DNA from: an uncultured Pelagibacteraceae bacterium
Lineage (GTDB): Bacteria > Pseudomonadota > Alphaproteobacteria > Pelagibacterales > Pelagibacteraceae
Length of the DNA stretch: 64,000 nucleotides
Direction: 5' to 3'
Assembly: GCA_902524995.1 (NCBI GenBank)
Contig: CABZFJ010000002.1
Location: forward strand, 1-64,000
In this document: positions 24,492-32,567 of the stretch, in pieces
How positions within the stretch are numbered: position 1 is the first letter of the stretch
Layout of the letters: each line of letters starts with the position of its first letter
Position numbers and translations under genes: made by a program
Notes under the pieces: model-generated
What the model was told of the DNA's origin: nothing
What the model saw: the letters and a program-made list of their open reading frames with translations, nothing else
Database searches by the model: none

Positions 24492-24947
24492 TTAGTTATT
24501 AAATTGCTTTTCCCATTTAAGACTTGCTCGATTAATATTAGATTTTTTTCTAGCGTTTGCCCTAAATTTTTCAAAATATGTTGGTTCCCAAATTTGAAAT
24601 GTTTTGCCTTGACCAACAAATAACATGCTGTTTTTAATTCTTGCATATTTTAGTAATTTTGTTGTTATTTGAACTCTACCCTCACTATCAAATTGTAAAT
24701 TTATACTTTCCGATAATATAGATGTTGCAAAATAATCTTTCTTTTCTTCAAATGGATTTAATGATTCTATTGCATTAGATATTTTTTCAATTCGATCTTG
24801 TGGCCATGCTTCAATACATAAATTGTTAAATGATGGATAACAAATTATTCCATTGTAGCCTATGTTTGATAAATATGATCTATATGATGCAGGCACTGAA
24901 ACCCTTCCCTTTTTGTCCAATTTGTTTTCGTACGTAGATAAAAACAT
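24492..24947 (-). CDS. mraZ: Transcriptional regulator MraZ
   Basis: AbrB-fold DNA-binding protein that represses its own dcw operon. It is 151 residues with two SpoVT/AbrB-like repeats: [15 protein letters not shown] near 8-22 and [16 protein letters not shown] near 80-95. The start ATG is about 20 bp downstream of three TGGGN boxes, which are the known type of MraZ site, so autoregulation is likely. ftsZ follows at once. Confidence 0.95.
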   Translation of the reverse strand: MFLSTYENKLDKKGRVSVPASYRSYLSNIGYNGIICYPSFNNLCIEAWPQDRIEKISNAIESLNPFEEKKDYFATSILSESINLQFDSEGRVQITTKLLKYARIKNSMLFVGQGKTFQIWEPTYFEKFRANARKKSNINRASLKWEKQFNN

Positions 24948-24968
24948 AAACCATATTATCCTAAATTT

Positions 24969-24993
24969 TGGGTTTTTATGGGATATTATGGGT
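24969..24993. promoter_or_regulatory. MraZ box: three TGGGN repeats with 10-bp period
   Basis: On the plus strand TGGGT (24969-24973), TGGGA (24979-24983) and TGGGT (24989-24993) are separated by exactly 5 bp each. Three TGGGN repeats spaced by 5 nt are the described MraZ operator in E. coli. They overlap the -10 element of the mraZ promoter, which fits repression. Confidence 0.8.
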
Positions 24994-25011
24994 TTTATTT
25001 GTTAGCGTCAA
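24983..25011 (-). promoter_or_regulatory. Sigma70-type promoter of the mraZ-ftsZ-dcw operon
   Basis: Read on the minus strand: -35 TTGACG (25011-25006), 17-bp spacer, -10 TAATAT (24988-24983). This is the cleanest consensus promoter I saw in the window. The predicted transcript start, near 24976, would leave a leader of about 30 nt before mraZ. Confidence 0.7.
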
Positions 25012-25074
25012 TAGCTAATATTATGAAACTCTAATGCAAAAATTTAATAATTATTTGGATTTATTTTAATGAAA

Positions 25075-25432
25075 TGCCAGATAAACTATAAGCCGGGTTC
25101 TGTCTTTTAAACTTATCATTTATCTAGGCTTTAAATCACTTTAAAGCTCAAGCAACTAACCCTGATGACTAGCCAAAGACTGCTTTTAGTTATTTCTAAC
25201 AATGTCATCTCTACTCAGTCTTGCTCCCAGTGGGGTTTTCCATGCGCTAGCTGTTACCAACTTAGCCGGTGTGCTCTTACCACACCTTTTCACCCTTGCC
25301 TTGATAAGGCGGTCTATTTTCTGTGGCACTATCCCTAGGGTCTCCCCCGCCAGCTGTTAACTGGCACTGTGTCTTTGTAGAGCCCGGACTTTCCTCTTTA
25401 ATATATTAAAGCGATAAGTCATTTATCTGGCA
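25075..25432 (-). ncRNA. rnpB: RNase P RNA, class A
   Basis: Catalytic RNA that matures tRNA 5' ends. Read on the minus strand it contains the universal 5' core GAGGAAAGTCCGGGCTC and the 3' core ACAGAACCCGGCTTA that form the P4 helix. TGCCAGATAAA at the 5' end pairs with TTTATCTGGCA at the 3' end, which fixes the ends to about one base. The 358-nt length fits bacterial type A. A TATAAT-like -10 lies at 25444-25449, just upstream. Confidence 0.96.
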
Positions 25433-25443
25433 TAGAGAGAATT

Positions 25444-25449
25444 ATTATA
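25444..25449 (-). promoter_or_regulatory. Candidate -10 element of rnpB
   Basis: TATAAT on the minus strand, 11 bp before the predicted 5' end of the RNase P RNA. No good -35 hexamer at 16-18 bp was found, so this is a weak call supported mainly by position. Confidence 0.35.
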
Positions 25450-25481
25450 TTTTTATTAAATTACAACTATTTTTAATTCAA

Positions 25482-26201
25482 TTAAATCAACGATTTTAAA
25501 ATTTCATATGATTCTTGATCAACTATACTACTAATTAATTGAGGCCTAAATCTTCTTTGAAAATTTTTATAGATTTTAATTCTCTCATATGAATTCTGTG
25601 TAGATTTATAACCAAATTTAAATAATAATTGAAAAAAATTTTTGCTATCATTTAATTTTAAACTTCTTAATTTTTTACAATTTTTTTCACTTAGACTATG
25701 CCACAAAGACAATTTTTTCTTACTTAACAATTTCCATGGAAATTTTTCTCCAGGATCTTTTTTTCTAAGTGGCGCAATATCAGAGTGTCCCAATATATTT
25801 TCTTTTTTGATTTTATATTTTTTTTTTAACTTTTTTGATAAATAAATGATTGAAGCAACCTGCTTTCGATTAAATTTTCTATATCCATGATCATATCCTG
25901 GGTTAGAAACTTCTATACCGATCGAATTTGAATTAATAAATTTATCTTTTTTCCAAGATGAAATTCCAGCATGCCATGCAACATACAAATCTGGAACCAT
26001 TTTTATAATTTTTCCATTATTTTTTATGAAGTAATGACAACTTACCTTTGAACTCTCATTTGTGAGCCTTTTCATTGCAGCATTTTCAGACTTCATGCCT
26101 GTATAATGAAAAACTAAATACTTAACTTTCGAATTACTCCTTTTCTTTGTATCGAAATTTGGAGAGTAATTTTTAGACATTTTTTCAACATTTTTCTGCA
26201 T
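25482..26201 (-). CDS. N-acetylmuramoyl-L-alanine amidase, AmpD/AmiD type (Amidase_2)
   Basis: Zn amidase that splits MurNAc from L-Ala in peptidoglycan fragments. Visible zinc-site blocks: YLVFHYTG (first His), YVAWHAG, and GHSDIAPLRKKDPG with the second His and the later Asp. SIGIEVSNPG is also typical. After about residue 170 there is a C-terminal region (FQRRFRPQLI...VDQESYEIL) like the peptidoglycan-binding domain of AmiD. There is no signal peptide, so a cytoplasmic muropeptide-recycling role is the best guess. It is 239 residues and may start at Met8 instead. Confidence 0.88.
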   Translation of the reverse strand: MQKNVEKMSKNYSPNFDTKKRSNSKVKYLVFHYTGMKSENAAMKRLTNESSKVSCHYFIKNNGKIIKMVPDLYVAWHAGISSWKKDKFINSNSIGIEVSNPGYDHGYRKFNRKQVASIIYLSKKLKKKYKIKKENILGHSDIAPLRKKDPGEKFPWKLLSKKKLSLWHSLSEKNCKKLRSLKLNDSKNFFQLLFKFGYKSTQNSYERIKIYKNFQRRFRPQLISSIVDQESYEILKSLI

Positions 26202-26259
26202 AATTTAAAACAATTTATCTTTATATTAGTATTAATTATAATATAACTATATCTTTGCT

Positions 26260-27063
26260 ATGAACAAACTACTATCGATTCTAATTATCATTTTATTGTC
26301 ATTTGTAGGAAACTTTGCAATTGCAGGAGACGATGGAAAACTAAAAATAAACGGAAAAAAAAGTAATAATGGATATGAAGAAGTTGGTGATTGTTTTGAG
26401 AAAATTAATAGAGGAGTATTTGCATTTAATCAAGGTTTAGACAAAGTAATTTTTAAACCGCTTGCTAGAGGATATAGAATGTTTCCTCAGCCTATAAGAT
26501 CCGGAACTAGCAATGCATTAAGCAACCTTGGTAATGTTGTAACAGTTCCCAATAATGTTCTTCAAGGTCAGTTCAAAGATGCTGGTGTAAATTCTGCAAG
26601 ATTTGTTATCAATTCAACTTTAGGAATTGCAGGAATTTTTGATGTAGCATCTTATTATGGTTTAAAAAAACGTGATAAAGAAGATTATGGACAAACATTG
26701 GGAGTTTGGGGTGCCGGCCCAGGTTGTTATTTTGTTTTACCTGTTTTAGGCCCAACAACTGTAAGAGATTCTCTTGGCTCTGTGGTTAATTTAATTGGGG
26801 GAGACGCATGGTACAACGTGACTGTAGTAAATGATACACAATATTTTTCTGAAGCAGATTATTATTCATCAAGATTACTTAGTGGAATTGACTTTAGAGC
26901 AAAAAATTTAGAATCTTTTGATAGTCTTGAAAATAATTCTGTTGATCTTTATGCATCTGTCAGAAGTCTATATTTACAAGATAGATACCGAAAAATAAGA
27001 AATATAGATAAAACAACAGAAACACTTAGTGACGACGACTGGGAAGAATTAGACACTCAGTAA
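26260..27063 (+). CDS. mlaA: MlaA/VacJ-family phospholipid-removal protein
   Basis: Outer-membrane part of the Mla retrograde phospholipid pathway. It is 267 residues. After an N-terminal signal peptide (to about AIA at 20-22) come family blocks FEKINRGVFAFNQGLD, NLGNVVTVPNNVLQG, RFVINSTLGIAGIFDVA and EDYGQTLGVWG..PGCYFVLPVLGPTTVRD. Unlike E. coli MlaA, no lipobox cysteine is visible at the end of the signal peptide, so it may be a soluble or integral form. mlaC follows after 11 bp. Confidence 0.93.
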   Translation: MNKLLSILIIILLSFVGNFAIAGDDGKLKINGKKSNNGYEEVGDCFEKINRGVFAFNQGLDKVIFKPLARGYRMFPQPIRSGTSNALSNLGNVVTVPNNVLQGQFKDAGVNSARFVINSTLGIAGIFDVASYYGLKKRDKEDYGQTLGVWGAGPGCYFVLPVLGPTTVRDSLGSVVNLIGGDAWYNVTVVNDTQYFSEADYYSSRLLSGIDFRAKNLESFDSLENNSVDLYASVRSLYLQDRYRKIRNIDKTTETLSDDDWEELDTQ

Positions 27064-27074
27064 ATAATCTTTAA

Positions 27075-27665
27075 ATGAAATTTATTAAATATTTAATTAT
27101 TTTTTTATATTTATTTAATCTAAATAATATTTTATTTGCAAAAGATCCAAGTGCATTAATAAATGAAATAGTTGATGAAGCGGCATCTATATTGTCTAGC
27201 GAAGATCCTGTTGAGTCAAAAATTATAAAATTAAATGCTATTGCAGAAAGGAGTGTGGATATAAATGGAATAAGTATGTACACTCTTGGAAAATATAGAA
27301 AATCTATCAGCGATGAGCAAAAAGCTAAGTATCAAAAACTATTTAGAAGCTATTTTTTAAAAAGCTTTTCCAGCAGACTTGTCGATTACACAAATCCAAA
27401 GATTGATGTTGTATCTCAAAAAAAAATTAATGATAAATATACGATAGTTAACAGTATTTTAGAGGCCACATCAAAACGACCTAAAGTAAAAATAGATTGG
27501 AGAATATATACAAAAAATCCTGATAGACCCCTGATAAGAGATCTAATAGTAGAGGGATTAAGTTTAGCAAGAACTCAAAAAGAAGAGTTTAACTCAATTA
27601 TTCAAAATAATGATGGTGATATAAATGCATTATTTAAAACACTAGAAGAATTTTTAATTAAATAA
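27075..27665 (+). CDS. mlaC: MlaC-family periplasmic phospholipid carrier
   Basis: Periplasmic lipid shuttle (Ttg2D/tolC-auxiliary family) that moves phospholipid between MlaA and the inner-membrane MlaFEDB transporter. It is 196 residues, with a signal peptide to about residue 22 (ending LFA-K). The core contains DINGISMYTLGKYRKSISDEQKAKY, a family-typical segment, and FKTLEEFLIK at the end. It is co-directional with mlaA. The transporter genes mlaFEDB are not in the window. Confidence 0.88.
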   Translation: MKFIKYLIIFLYLFNLNNILFAKDPSALINEIVDEAASILSSEDPVESKIIKLNAIAERSVDINGISMYTLGKYRKSISDEQKAKYQKLFRSYFLKSFSSRLVDYTNPKIDVVSQKKINDKYTIVNSILEATSKRPKVKIDWRIYTKNPDRPLIRDLIVEGLSLARTQKEEFNSIIQNNDGDINALFKTLEEFLIK

Positions 27666-27666
27666 T

Positions 27667-28227
27667 TTAATAAAATCCAATTTCACTTAAACAAATATCT
27701 GATTTAAAATCATCAAAGCCAGCAACCAGACCAACAGATTTTATTTTTTGTCCCAATATACTTTTGGGTTGATAAAAATTAGATTTTTTAAATTCATTTA
27801 AAGGAGCTCTAATTTCGATCCAATTTTTTGTTGTAGCAAAAGTGTAACTATAGTACTGCCACGGGGCTAAAGTTAAACCTGTTCTTAAATGAAGATTATA
27901 ATTTTTTTGATTACCATAAACTTTCACATATACTCCATTATAATCTTTACTATATATTTCGGGACTTAATTTTGTTCTGATTTGTATAAAACCGCCATTA
28001 TTTTTTGTAGATACATCACCTATCATTCTGTAACATTTAATTCCATTAATATAATCAACTTTAACTTTTCCTGTGGATACTCCTCCCATAACTTGATCTG
28101 TAATAAAATTCCATTTTTGAGATTGAGTCGTTAAATTTGGATTTTCTAATTGATCTAGTATCATTTCTTTTGAAAAGCTAATATTTTGATATAACAAAAT
28201 TAGAAATAATAAAATTGTTTTTTTCAA
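27667..28227 (-). CDS. CIA30-family secreted protein
   Basis: 186 residues with a signal peptide (to about residue 19) and a beta-rich domain of the CIA30 family (first known from a mitochondrial complex I assembly factor). Recognisable: WNFITDQVMGGVSTGKV and GGFIQIRTKL, with APWQYYSYTF later and a final segment GFYQP/SVGLVAGFDD. In bacteria the role of these exported forms is not known. It is convergent with mlaC, one bp apart, and followed by no partner of clear function. Confidence 0.75.
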   Translation of the reverse strand: MKKTILLFLILLYQNISFSKEMILDQLENPNLTTQSQKWNFITDQVMGGVSTGKVKVDYINGIKCYRMIGDVSTKNNGGFIQIRTKLSPEIYSKDYNGVYVKVYGNQKNYNLHLRTGLTLAPWQYYSYTFATTKNWIEIRAPLNEFKKSNFYQPKSILGQKIKSVGLVAGFDDFKSDICLSEIGFY

Positions 28228-28233
28228 AGCAAA

Positions 28234-28689
28234 CTATTTTTTTTTTGCAAGTTGTTGCAGAAGATAAATTTCTTTTTCTGTTAAAGTATTTTTTTCTTCT
28301 TTAATTTGGTCCTCTAAACTGAATAAGTTTATTAATGAAAAAAAAGATACTAAAGCAGTTAAAATAACAAAGTAAAGCGAGCTCAAATTAACAATTATCA
28401 ATATTATAAACACACTTGTCCATGCTATAAAAATACCTCTTAAAATTGTGCGATGACTTTTTAAGTCAGGTATTTTTATAAATTGAATAAATAAAAGTAT
28501 TAAAAGCAACATTATTCCAGAAATAGATACTCTTAATAATACTAAAGTGTCTAAACCGCCACCATACAATTCTCTATGAATTAAGTATGCAACAACCCCT
28601 TTGTATGCAAAATAAAAAAGAATTACAGAAGAAACTAATATTGACAAGTAGTAAGAAATCTTAGGTTTGATTTTAATTTTAAATTTCAT
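28234..28689 (-). CDS. Unrecognised small membrane protein
   Basis: 151 residues with four probable membrane segments (about 13-33, 50-68, 82-100 and 103-122), ending in a charged helix (DQIKEEKNTLTEKEIYLLQQLAKKK) that should be cytoplasmic. No family is recognised. It ends 6 bp before the CIA30-family start, so the two are probably co-transcribed. It is the last core gene before the tRNA that carries the island. Confidence 0.65.
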   Translation of the reverse strand: MKFKIKIKPKISYYLSILVSSVILFYFAYKGVVAYLIHRELYGGGLDTLVLLRVSISGIMLLLILLFIQFIKIPDLKSHRTILRGIFIAWTSVFIILIIVNLSSLYFVILTALVSFFSLINLFSLEDQIKEEKNTLTEKEIYLLQQLAKKK

Positions 28690-28764
28690 TTTATTTAGAT
28701 AATACTACAATTTTTGATTATATTTTGAAAAATTATAATTTATAAATGTTTTTTTAATTGAATT

Positions 28765-28841
28765 TGGTGGGCCCGCCAGGACTCGAACCTGGGACCAATA
28801 CATTATGAGTGTACTGCTCTAACCAACTGAGCTACAGGCCC
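28765..28841 (-). tRNA. tRNA with CAU anticodon, probably tRNA-Ile2 (k2C), elongator Met possible
   Basis: Minus-strand cloverleaf of 74 nt plus encoded CCA. Acceptor GGGCCTG pairs with CGGGCCC, D stem GCTC/GAGC, anticodon stem GTACA/TGTAT (one G-T at its end), loop CTCATAA with CAT at 28807-28805, and T stem CCAGG/CCTGG with TTCGAGT. C4-G69 and C5-G68 in the acceptor are known TilS determinants for tRNA-Ile2, which favours Ile2 over elongator Met. The 5' half (28802-28841) is the left copy of the island's 41-bp attachment repeat. Confidence 0.93.
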
Positions 28842-28842
28842 T
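28802..28842 (-). repeat. Left attachment repeat (within the intact tRNA)
   Basis: A 41-bp perfect match to 41802-41842, covering tRNA positions 1-40 (5' end through the anticodon loop) plus one flanking base. The match stops sharply: base 28801 (c) differs from 41801 (a), and 28843 (t) from 41843 (a). Confidence 0.9.
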
Positions 28843-28858
28843 TGAAATTAATTAGGTA

Positions 28859-28887
28859 ATACACCAATTTTAAAACTCATACAAGTT
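28859..28887 (-). promoter_or_regulatory. Candidate replacement promoter for the tRNA, supplied by the island
   Basis: On the minus strand, TTGTAT, a 17-bp spacer and TATTAC lie in the approximately 45 bp upstream of the tRNA 5' end, all within island DNA. The match is modest. A promoter is expected here because the native upstream DNA is now 13 kb away. Confidence 0.3.
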
Positions 28888-28944
28888 AACTTTACAAACA
28901 ATAAATTGTATTTTTCCAAAATTTTGAGCACAAACTTTGCATTC

Positions 28945-28966
28945 GTTGGTAAATCCGTTGGTAAAA
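28945..28966. repeat. Left-end tandem repeat GTTGGTAAA x2
   Basis: GTTGGTAAAT (28945-28954) and GTTGGTAAAA (28957-28966), 12-bp period, followed by a TTTTTATA run. The same arrangement in the same orientation occurs near the right end (41708-41728). Position about 100 bp inside each attachment repeat suggests arm-type recombinase or excisionase sites (inference). Confidence 0.65.
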
Positions 28967-28970
28967 ATTT

Positions 28971-31058
28971 TTATAAACTTTTTAAGTTTTTTTCCGATAT
29001 TCCATTAATCAGAACTTTCTTATACTTTAAAATTCTTTTAGCAGCTTTAAGAAACTTTGTATTTTTTAATTCACTACTTTTTTTAAAATCATAACCATAT
29101 ATCCAAATATCTTTAAGTTTATTAAAGTTTTTTAAAACACTTAGATCTAAATACTCAGAACAAAGATTGTTAATTGCATTTCCCTCTTTGTGTTTAACAG
29201 AAAAATAATTGTAATATCTAAGTTTTTCGAATGACTTAATTTTTTCAAAATTTGGAAAATTGTGTACTTGTAATATTCGGCCCATATAATACTGATCGTG
29301 ATCGCTAGCAGCATAACCTTTATGATCAATATATTCATCTGAAGGTTTTTCATCTTTCAAATCTTTAGGCACAACTACCTCAAAATCTTTAAGTTTTTTT
29401 GGATAAATATTTTTAGGAAATTCACCCATGGGTTCTCTTAACCATGTATGAACATCGGTCGATAACTTTTCTAATTTTGGTAGTTTATACAATGCTTTAA
29501 AAAAAGAGGTGGCTGTATGCCAATCAACAATACATCCATCTAAATGTAGATGTTTCAATTTCTTTAATTTTGATAAAGGTGACCAATCTTTTATATATTT
29601 CATATTTGCCAATACTAAATGTTCAATATCTTTTAGTTTTTCAATTTCTTTGAGAGTTTTAGTATCTCTCAGGTCAATTTTATCAATTTCTGCATATTTT
29701 AATTTTGCATTAATTACATTTCTAAGATAAGAACTTTCTTTGAAGGTTTTATTTGCAATTAATTTTCCTTTTTCACTTTTATTCAAATAACAACCCTTAA
29801 TTCCTTCGACAACTATTTTGACGTTTACTTCATCTTCACCCTCAAAATCTTTTTGATCATAACAGTGTAAATAAACTGGATAGGAGCCCTTGTTCATTGG
29901 AAGAATGATCTTAGTTAAAGAAAAATCAATATCATTTTTCAATTTATAACCATCAAATAGCTCTGATACTCCCGCTGATATTAAATCAGTTGATATTTCT
30001 AATTTCTTGTTACTAATGTCTCTCTTTTTTGATTTATTTCCTAATTTTGATAAATCTAATTCTTGGGGCTCAATATCTTTAATTATACCAATAATGAAAT
30101 CTTCGAATTGCTTTTTTCTAATTTCAAAACCTTCTTTAAAATTTTCTTTGAATAAAATTTTTGACTGTTTTTTAAGTATTTGAATAGCTTTTGGTAGTCG
30201 ACTAGATATATATTCTCCCGAAAGTTTTACATTCTCTTTTATTTTTAAATTAGTTTCCCATCTTTTATAATGTTCACTTTCATCTTTATTCTCTAGATAA
30301 TCCTCAAAAATATATTTAGTTGGATAACAATTTTCATCTAATTGATTGCTAAATAATTCAGTATAAGAATAATTAATCGGTTCCTGATGAGGTTTTAGCT
30401 CTTTGTGAATTACAGATGAACTAAAACTAGACGACTCAGGCTTATTTATCAGACCGTATGAAAATTTTACACTAAATATTGGTGAAGAATTTTGAAAAAT
30501 TCCATCTTTCTTAAAATAATCCAATTTAATAATCTCATTTAAATCTCCATCTTCGTCTAACGTATCATTATTAACACCTAATAAAGATCGTAACGGTCCA
30601 CCAAAATCTCCAACTGCAATTAAACCTGATTTAGTATTTAGATCAAATAACTTGATTCTATTTTCTTTTAATTTACCAAAAAATTGATCATTATAATCTT
30701 CTTTATCCCACCAATGTGATAAATATCGTTGTGTATTTTTAGGATGTTGCGCATATTCTGCAAATAATGCATCGGCGAATATTTTTCTTATTCTATTTTT
30801 AGCATCTACACCAATATAAACAGAATAACCACCATCTGCTGAAGTTCCAAAAGATATAGAGTTATATTTTGATGCATCTTTTTTTTTAAACTCTTCAACC
30901 AGCTCTTTTGCAGGACCACCTATTCCCCATCCAGTTTCAAAATCATTACTTAATCTTTCACATAAATCACCAACTGTAACAGTTGCTGCATCAACAGCAT
31001 TCATTTCTAATAAATAAATATCTGTTATTGGATATGGGTCTCTTATTTTTTTTGACAT
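28971..31058 (-). CDS. Large protein with DUF4241-like region and leucine-rich repeats
   Basis: 695 residues, no signal peptide or membrane segment. The N-terminal part (about 1-220) has a pattern like the DUF4241 family (SFGTSADGGYSVYIGVD, then LIAVGDFGGPLRSLLG). The middle (about 220-400) is charged and helical. From about 455 there are leucine-rich repeats: LKEIEKLKDIEHLVLANM, then LSKLKKLKHLHLDGC, LPKLEKLSTDV and a last one near LKNFNKLKDIWIYG. LRR units usually bind proteins, so a recognition or sensor role is possible. It is the last gene of the island's left operon, 11 bp after the 121-residue gene. Function unknown; DUF4241 resemblance is moderate. Confidence 0.7.
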   Translation of the reverse strand: MSKKIRDPYPITDIYLLEMNAVDAATVTVGDLCERLSNDFETGWGIGGPAKELVEEFKKKDASKYNSISFGTSADGGYSVYIGVDAKNRIRKIFADALFAEYAQHPKNTQRYLSHWWDKEDYNDQFFGKLKENRIKLFDLNTKSGLIAVGDFGGPLRSLLGVNNDTLDEDGDLNEIIKLDYFKKDGIFQNSSPIFSVKFSYGLINKPESSSFSSSVIHKELKPHQEPINYSYTELFSNQLDENCYPTKYIFEDYLENKDESEHYKRWETNLKIKENVKLSGEYISSRLPKAIQILKKQSKILFKENFKEGFEIRKKQFEDFIIGIIKDIEPQELDLSKLGNKSKKRDISNKKLEISTDLISAGVSELFDGYKLKNDIDFSLTKIILPMNKGSYPVYLHCYDQKDFEGEDEVNVKIVVEGIKGCYLNKSEKGKLIANKTFKESSYLRNVINAKLKYAEIDKIDLRDTKTLKEIEKLKDIEHLVLANMKYIKDWSPLSKLKKLKHLHLDGCIVDWHTATSFFKALYKLPKLEKLSTDVHTWLREPMGEFPKNIYPKKLKDFEVVVPKDLKDEKPSDEYIDHKGYAASDHDQYYMGRILQVHNFPNFEKIKSFEKLRYYNYFSVKHKEGNAINNLCSEYLDLSVLKNFNKLKDIWIYGYDFKKSSELKNTKFLKAAKRILKYKKVLINGISEKNLKSL

Positions 31059-31069
31059 TTAATTATTCT

Positions 31070-31435
31070 TTAAGCCCTTTTTGCATTTACGCTCATTAAA
31101 TCTCTTTGTTTTTTTGTTCTAGCCCTGTTTCTAAATGTATTTTCATCAATAATTTTTTTCTCAAATTGAAGAATACTTTCTTTTGTTGAATGTTTATATA
31201 TATCTTTTAAAGGTTGTTTACTTTTACCTGTATGACCAAAAACTAATCCTAATCTTTCTGTTTCTTTTCTTGTTAAAATTTTTGATCTATTATTTTTTCC
31301 TTCGCCTCTAAAATCTTTTTTAGTCCAATTTCTAGGGTAACTATCAATTATTTTTTGTATTTCTTTATCGGATCTAATTTCCCACTGATTAGAACCATAA
31401 GGATTTCGATTGTAATCTCTATTCTTTTTTGTCAT
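31070..31435 (-). CDS. Unrecognised small basic protein
   Basis: 121 residues from the ATG at 31435, which has AAAGG about 9 nt upstream. A GTG at 31444 would add three residues but sits directly on that site. The product is strongly basic and rich in Arg/Lys/Asn (start MTKKNRDYNRNPYG; later NNRSKILTRKETERLG and RTKKQRDLMSVNAKRA), which suggests nucleic acid binding, but there is no cysteine pair or recognisable fold. It overlaps the end of the preceding gene by 17 bp, so the two are translationally coupled. Confidence 0.6.
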   Translation of the reverse strand: MTKKNRDYNRNPYGSNQWEIRSDKEIQKIIDSYPRNWTKKDFRGEGKNNRSKILTRKETERLGLVFGHTGKSKQPLKDIYKHSTKESILQFEKKIIDENTFRNRARTKKQRDLMSVNAKRA

Positions 31436-31697
31436 CTTTTTCACCTTTAAGCATTTTAATTTCGGCTTCTATCATTTCAAATTTATGACGATCACATACA
31501 TAACTAAAGTACTTTAATGTATTATAAGGAAGAAAATACAATTTTAATATTAAATTTAAAATAGGCTTGTCTTTATAATATAATTTTCTTGCACTCGATG
31601 CTAGATGTCTATGTGTCAATGACCATCTAAGATAGTTATACCATTCTTGACGATTTTCTAATCTTTCTTTAATTATTTCATCAAGTTTATTTTTCAT
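31419..31697 (-). CDS. Unrecognised 92-residue protein
   Basis: A small, basic, probably helical protein (MKNKLDEIIKERLENRQEW, then LRWSLTHRHLASSARKLYY). A short hydrophobic stretch (PILNLILKLYFLPYN) is too short and too broken for a clear membrane segment. It starts 11 bp inside the nuclease gene and ends inside the next gene, so it is part of a tightly coupled operon. No family recognised. Confidence 0.55.
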   Translation of the reverse strand: MKNKLDEIIKERLENRQEWYNYLRWSLTHRHLASSARKLYYKDKPILNLILKLYFLPYNTLKYFSYVCDRHKFEMIEAEIKMLKGEKDDKKE

Positions 31698-32409
31698 TGA
31701 CTACCTCAGAGTATCTGTCGGCTGAATTACATATTTTACATTCATTGTATTTACCAGGTATTTGGTTACCTTCGAGTAAATCAATTTTATCAGTTACAAA
31801 TTGCATAAACTCATCCTCATTTCTTTTCAAAGGAAAGTAACTTATTTTCATTTTTTGATTAATTGATTTAAGATTACTAGTGGTAATTTCCTCAGGAGAA
31901 AATTGAATTAGTCCTAAGTGAGAAATAGGCTTTAACTCTGGCCCTCTTAGTGGATTTTCAAAAATTTTGGCATAAGATTCAAGCTGAAATCTATATGAAA
32001 AACTTTTATCTTGATCATCTGTTGTTTTGAAATCTAAAATTCCATTACTCTTCTCAAATTTTACAACTAAATCAGGTTTTCCTTCTAAAATATATTCTCT
32101 TCCTTTATTATCTTTTAATCCCTTTGAAGTAATAGTTGCCGGAATCTCTAATTCATTAAATTCCGGCTGACCTTTTTTTTTTCTAGAATTAGTTATTTTT
32201 TTTGTAACTGTTTTATAAAATTTTCCATCAGGTAATTTATCAGTTATTTCTGAAGTACTTTTATCAATAAAATATGCTTTTTGTTTTAAATCAAATGCAT
32301 TAAATATTCTTGGAAAATTCCCTTTAATTTCAATATTTAATTTATATTTTAGATAGAAACATCTATCACAATCTGCATAATTAAAGTTATTTGGAGCGAA
32401 TTTAAACAT
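31687..32409 (-). CDS. Cas4/RecB-like PD-(D/E)XK nuclease
   Basis: 240 residues. The nuclease core is visible: GKPDLVV with Asp113, DFKTT with Asp126 and Lys128, and QLESYA with Gln142, the RecB/Cas4 order. Cysteines lie at both ends (Cys14 and Cys17 in ADCDRCFYLKY; Cys224 and Cys227 in NECKICNS), in the place where Cas4 and AddB-type nucleases hold an iron-sulphur cluster. Cas4 has one N-terminal and three C-terminal ligands, so a 2+2 pattern is a variant. No CRISPR array or cas genes are present. The start overlaps the upstream 52-residue gene as TAATG. Confidence 0.8.
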   Translation of the reverse strand: MFKFAPNNFNYADCDRCFYLKYKLNIEIKGNFPRIFNAFDLKQKAYFIDKSTSEITDKLPDGKFYKTVTKKITNSRKKKGQPEFNELEIPATITSKGLKDNKGREYILEGKPDLVVKFEKSNGILDFKTTDDQDKSFSYRFQLESYAKIFENPLRGPELKPISHLGLIQFSPEEITTSNLKSINQKMKISYFPLKRNEDEFMQFVTDKIDLLEGNQIPGKYNECKICNSADRYSEVVNEK

Positions 32410-32567
32410 TAGTAAACCTCTGATATATATCGAATTAATTGAGGCTTTGACTTTGATTTTCCAATAATTTTAATTGTTTCATTTATTTCTATATAAACAA
32501 CATAAAAATGTTTATCCTCAACTCTATCTCTAACTTCTTCAACTCTTATTGCATGAATTGTATCCAT
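32409..32567 (-). CDS. 52-residue unrecognised protein
   Basis: A small frame from the ATG at 32567 to a TAA at 32411-32409. Both ends are TAATG overlaps with neighbours, strong evidence for real translation coupling. The product (MDTIHAIRVEEVRDRVEDKH at the start, then a VVYIEINETIKIIGKSKSK strand-rich part) looks like a small alpha/beta unit. No family recognised. It sits between the putative ribbon-helix-helix regulator and the nuclease. Confidence 0.65.
   Translation of the reverse strand: MDTIHAIRVEEVRDRVEDKHFYVVYIEINETIKIIGKSKSKPQLIRYISEVY

Noticed and set aside
28768-28841. Calling the CAU tRNA an initiator Met
   Set aside because: The acceptor has a paired G1-C72 and the anticodon stem lacks the three G-C pairs typical of initiator tRNA.
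31687-32409. Cas4-like nuclease taken as a sign of a CRISPR-Cas locus
   Set aside because: No repeat-spacer array and no other cas gene is visible in the island; Cas4/RecB-like nucleases also occur alone in phages and islands.
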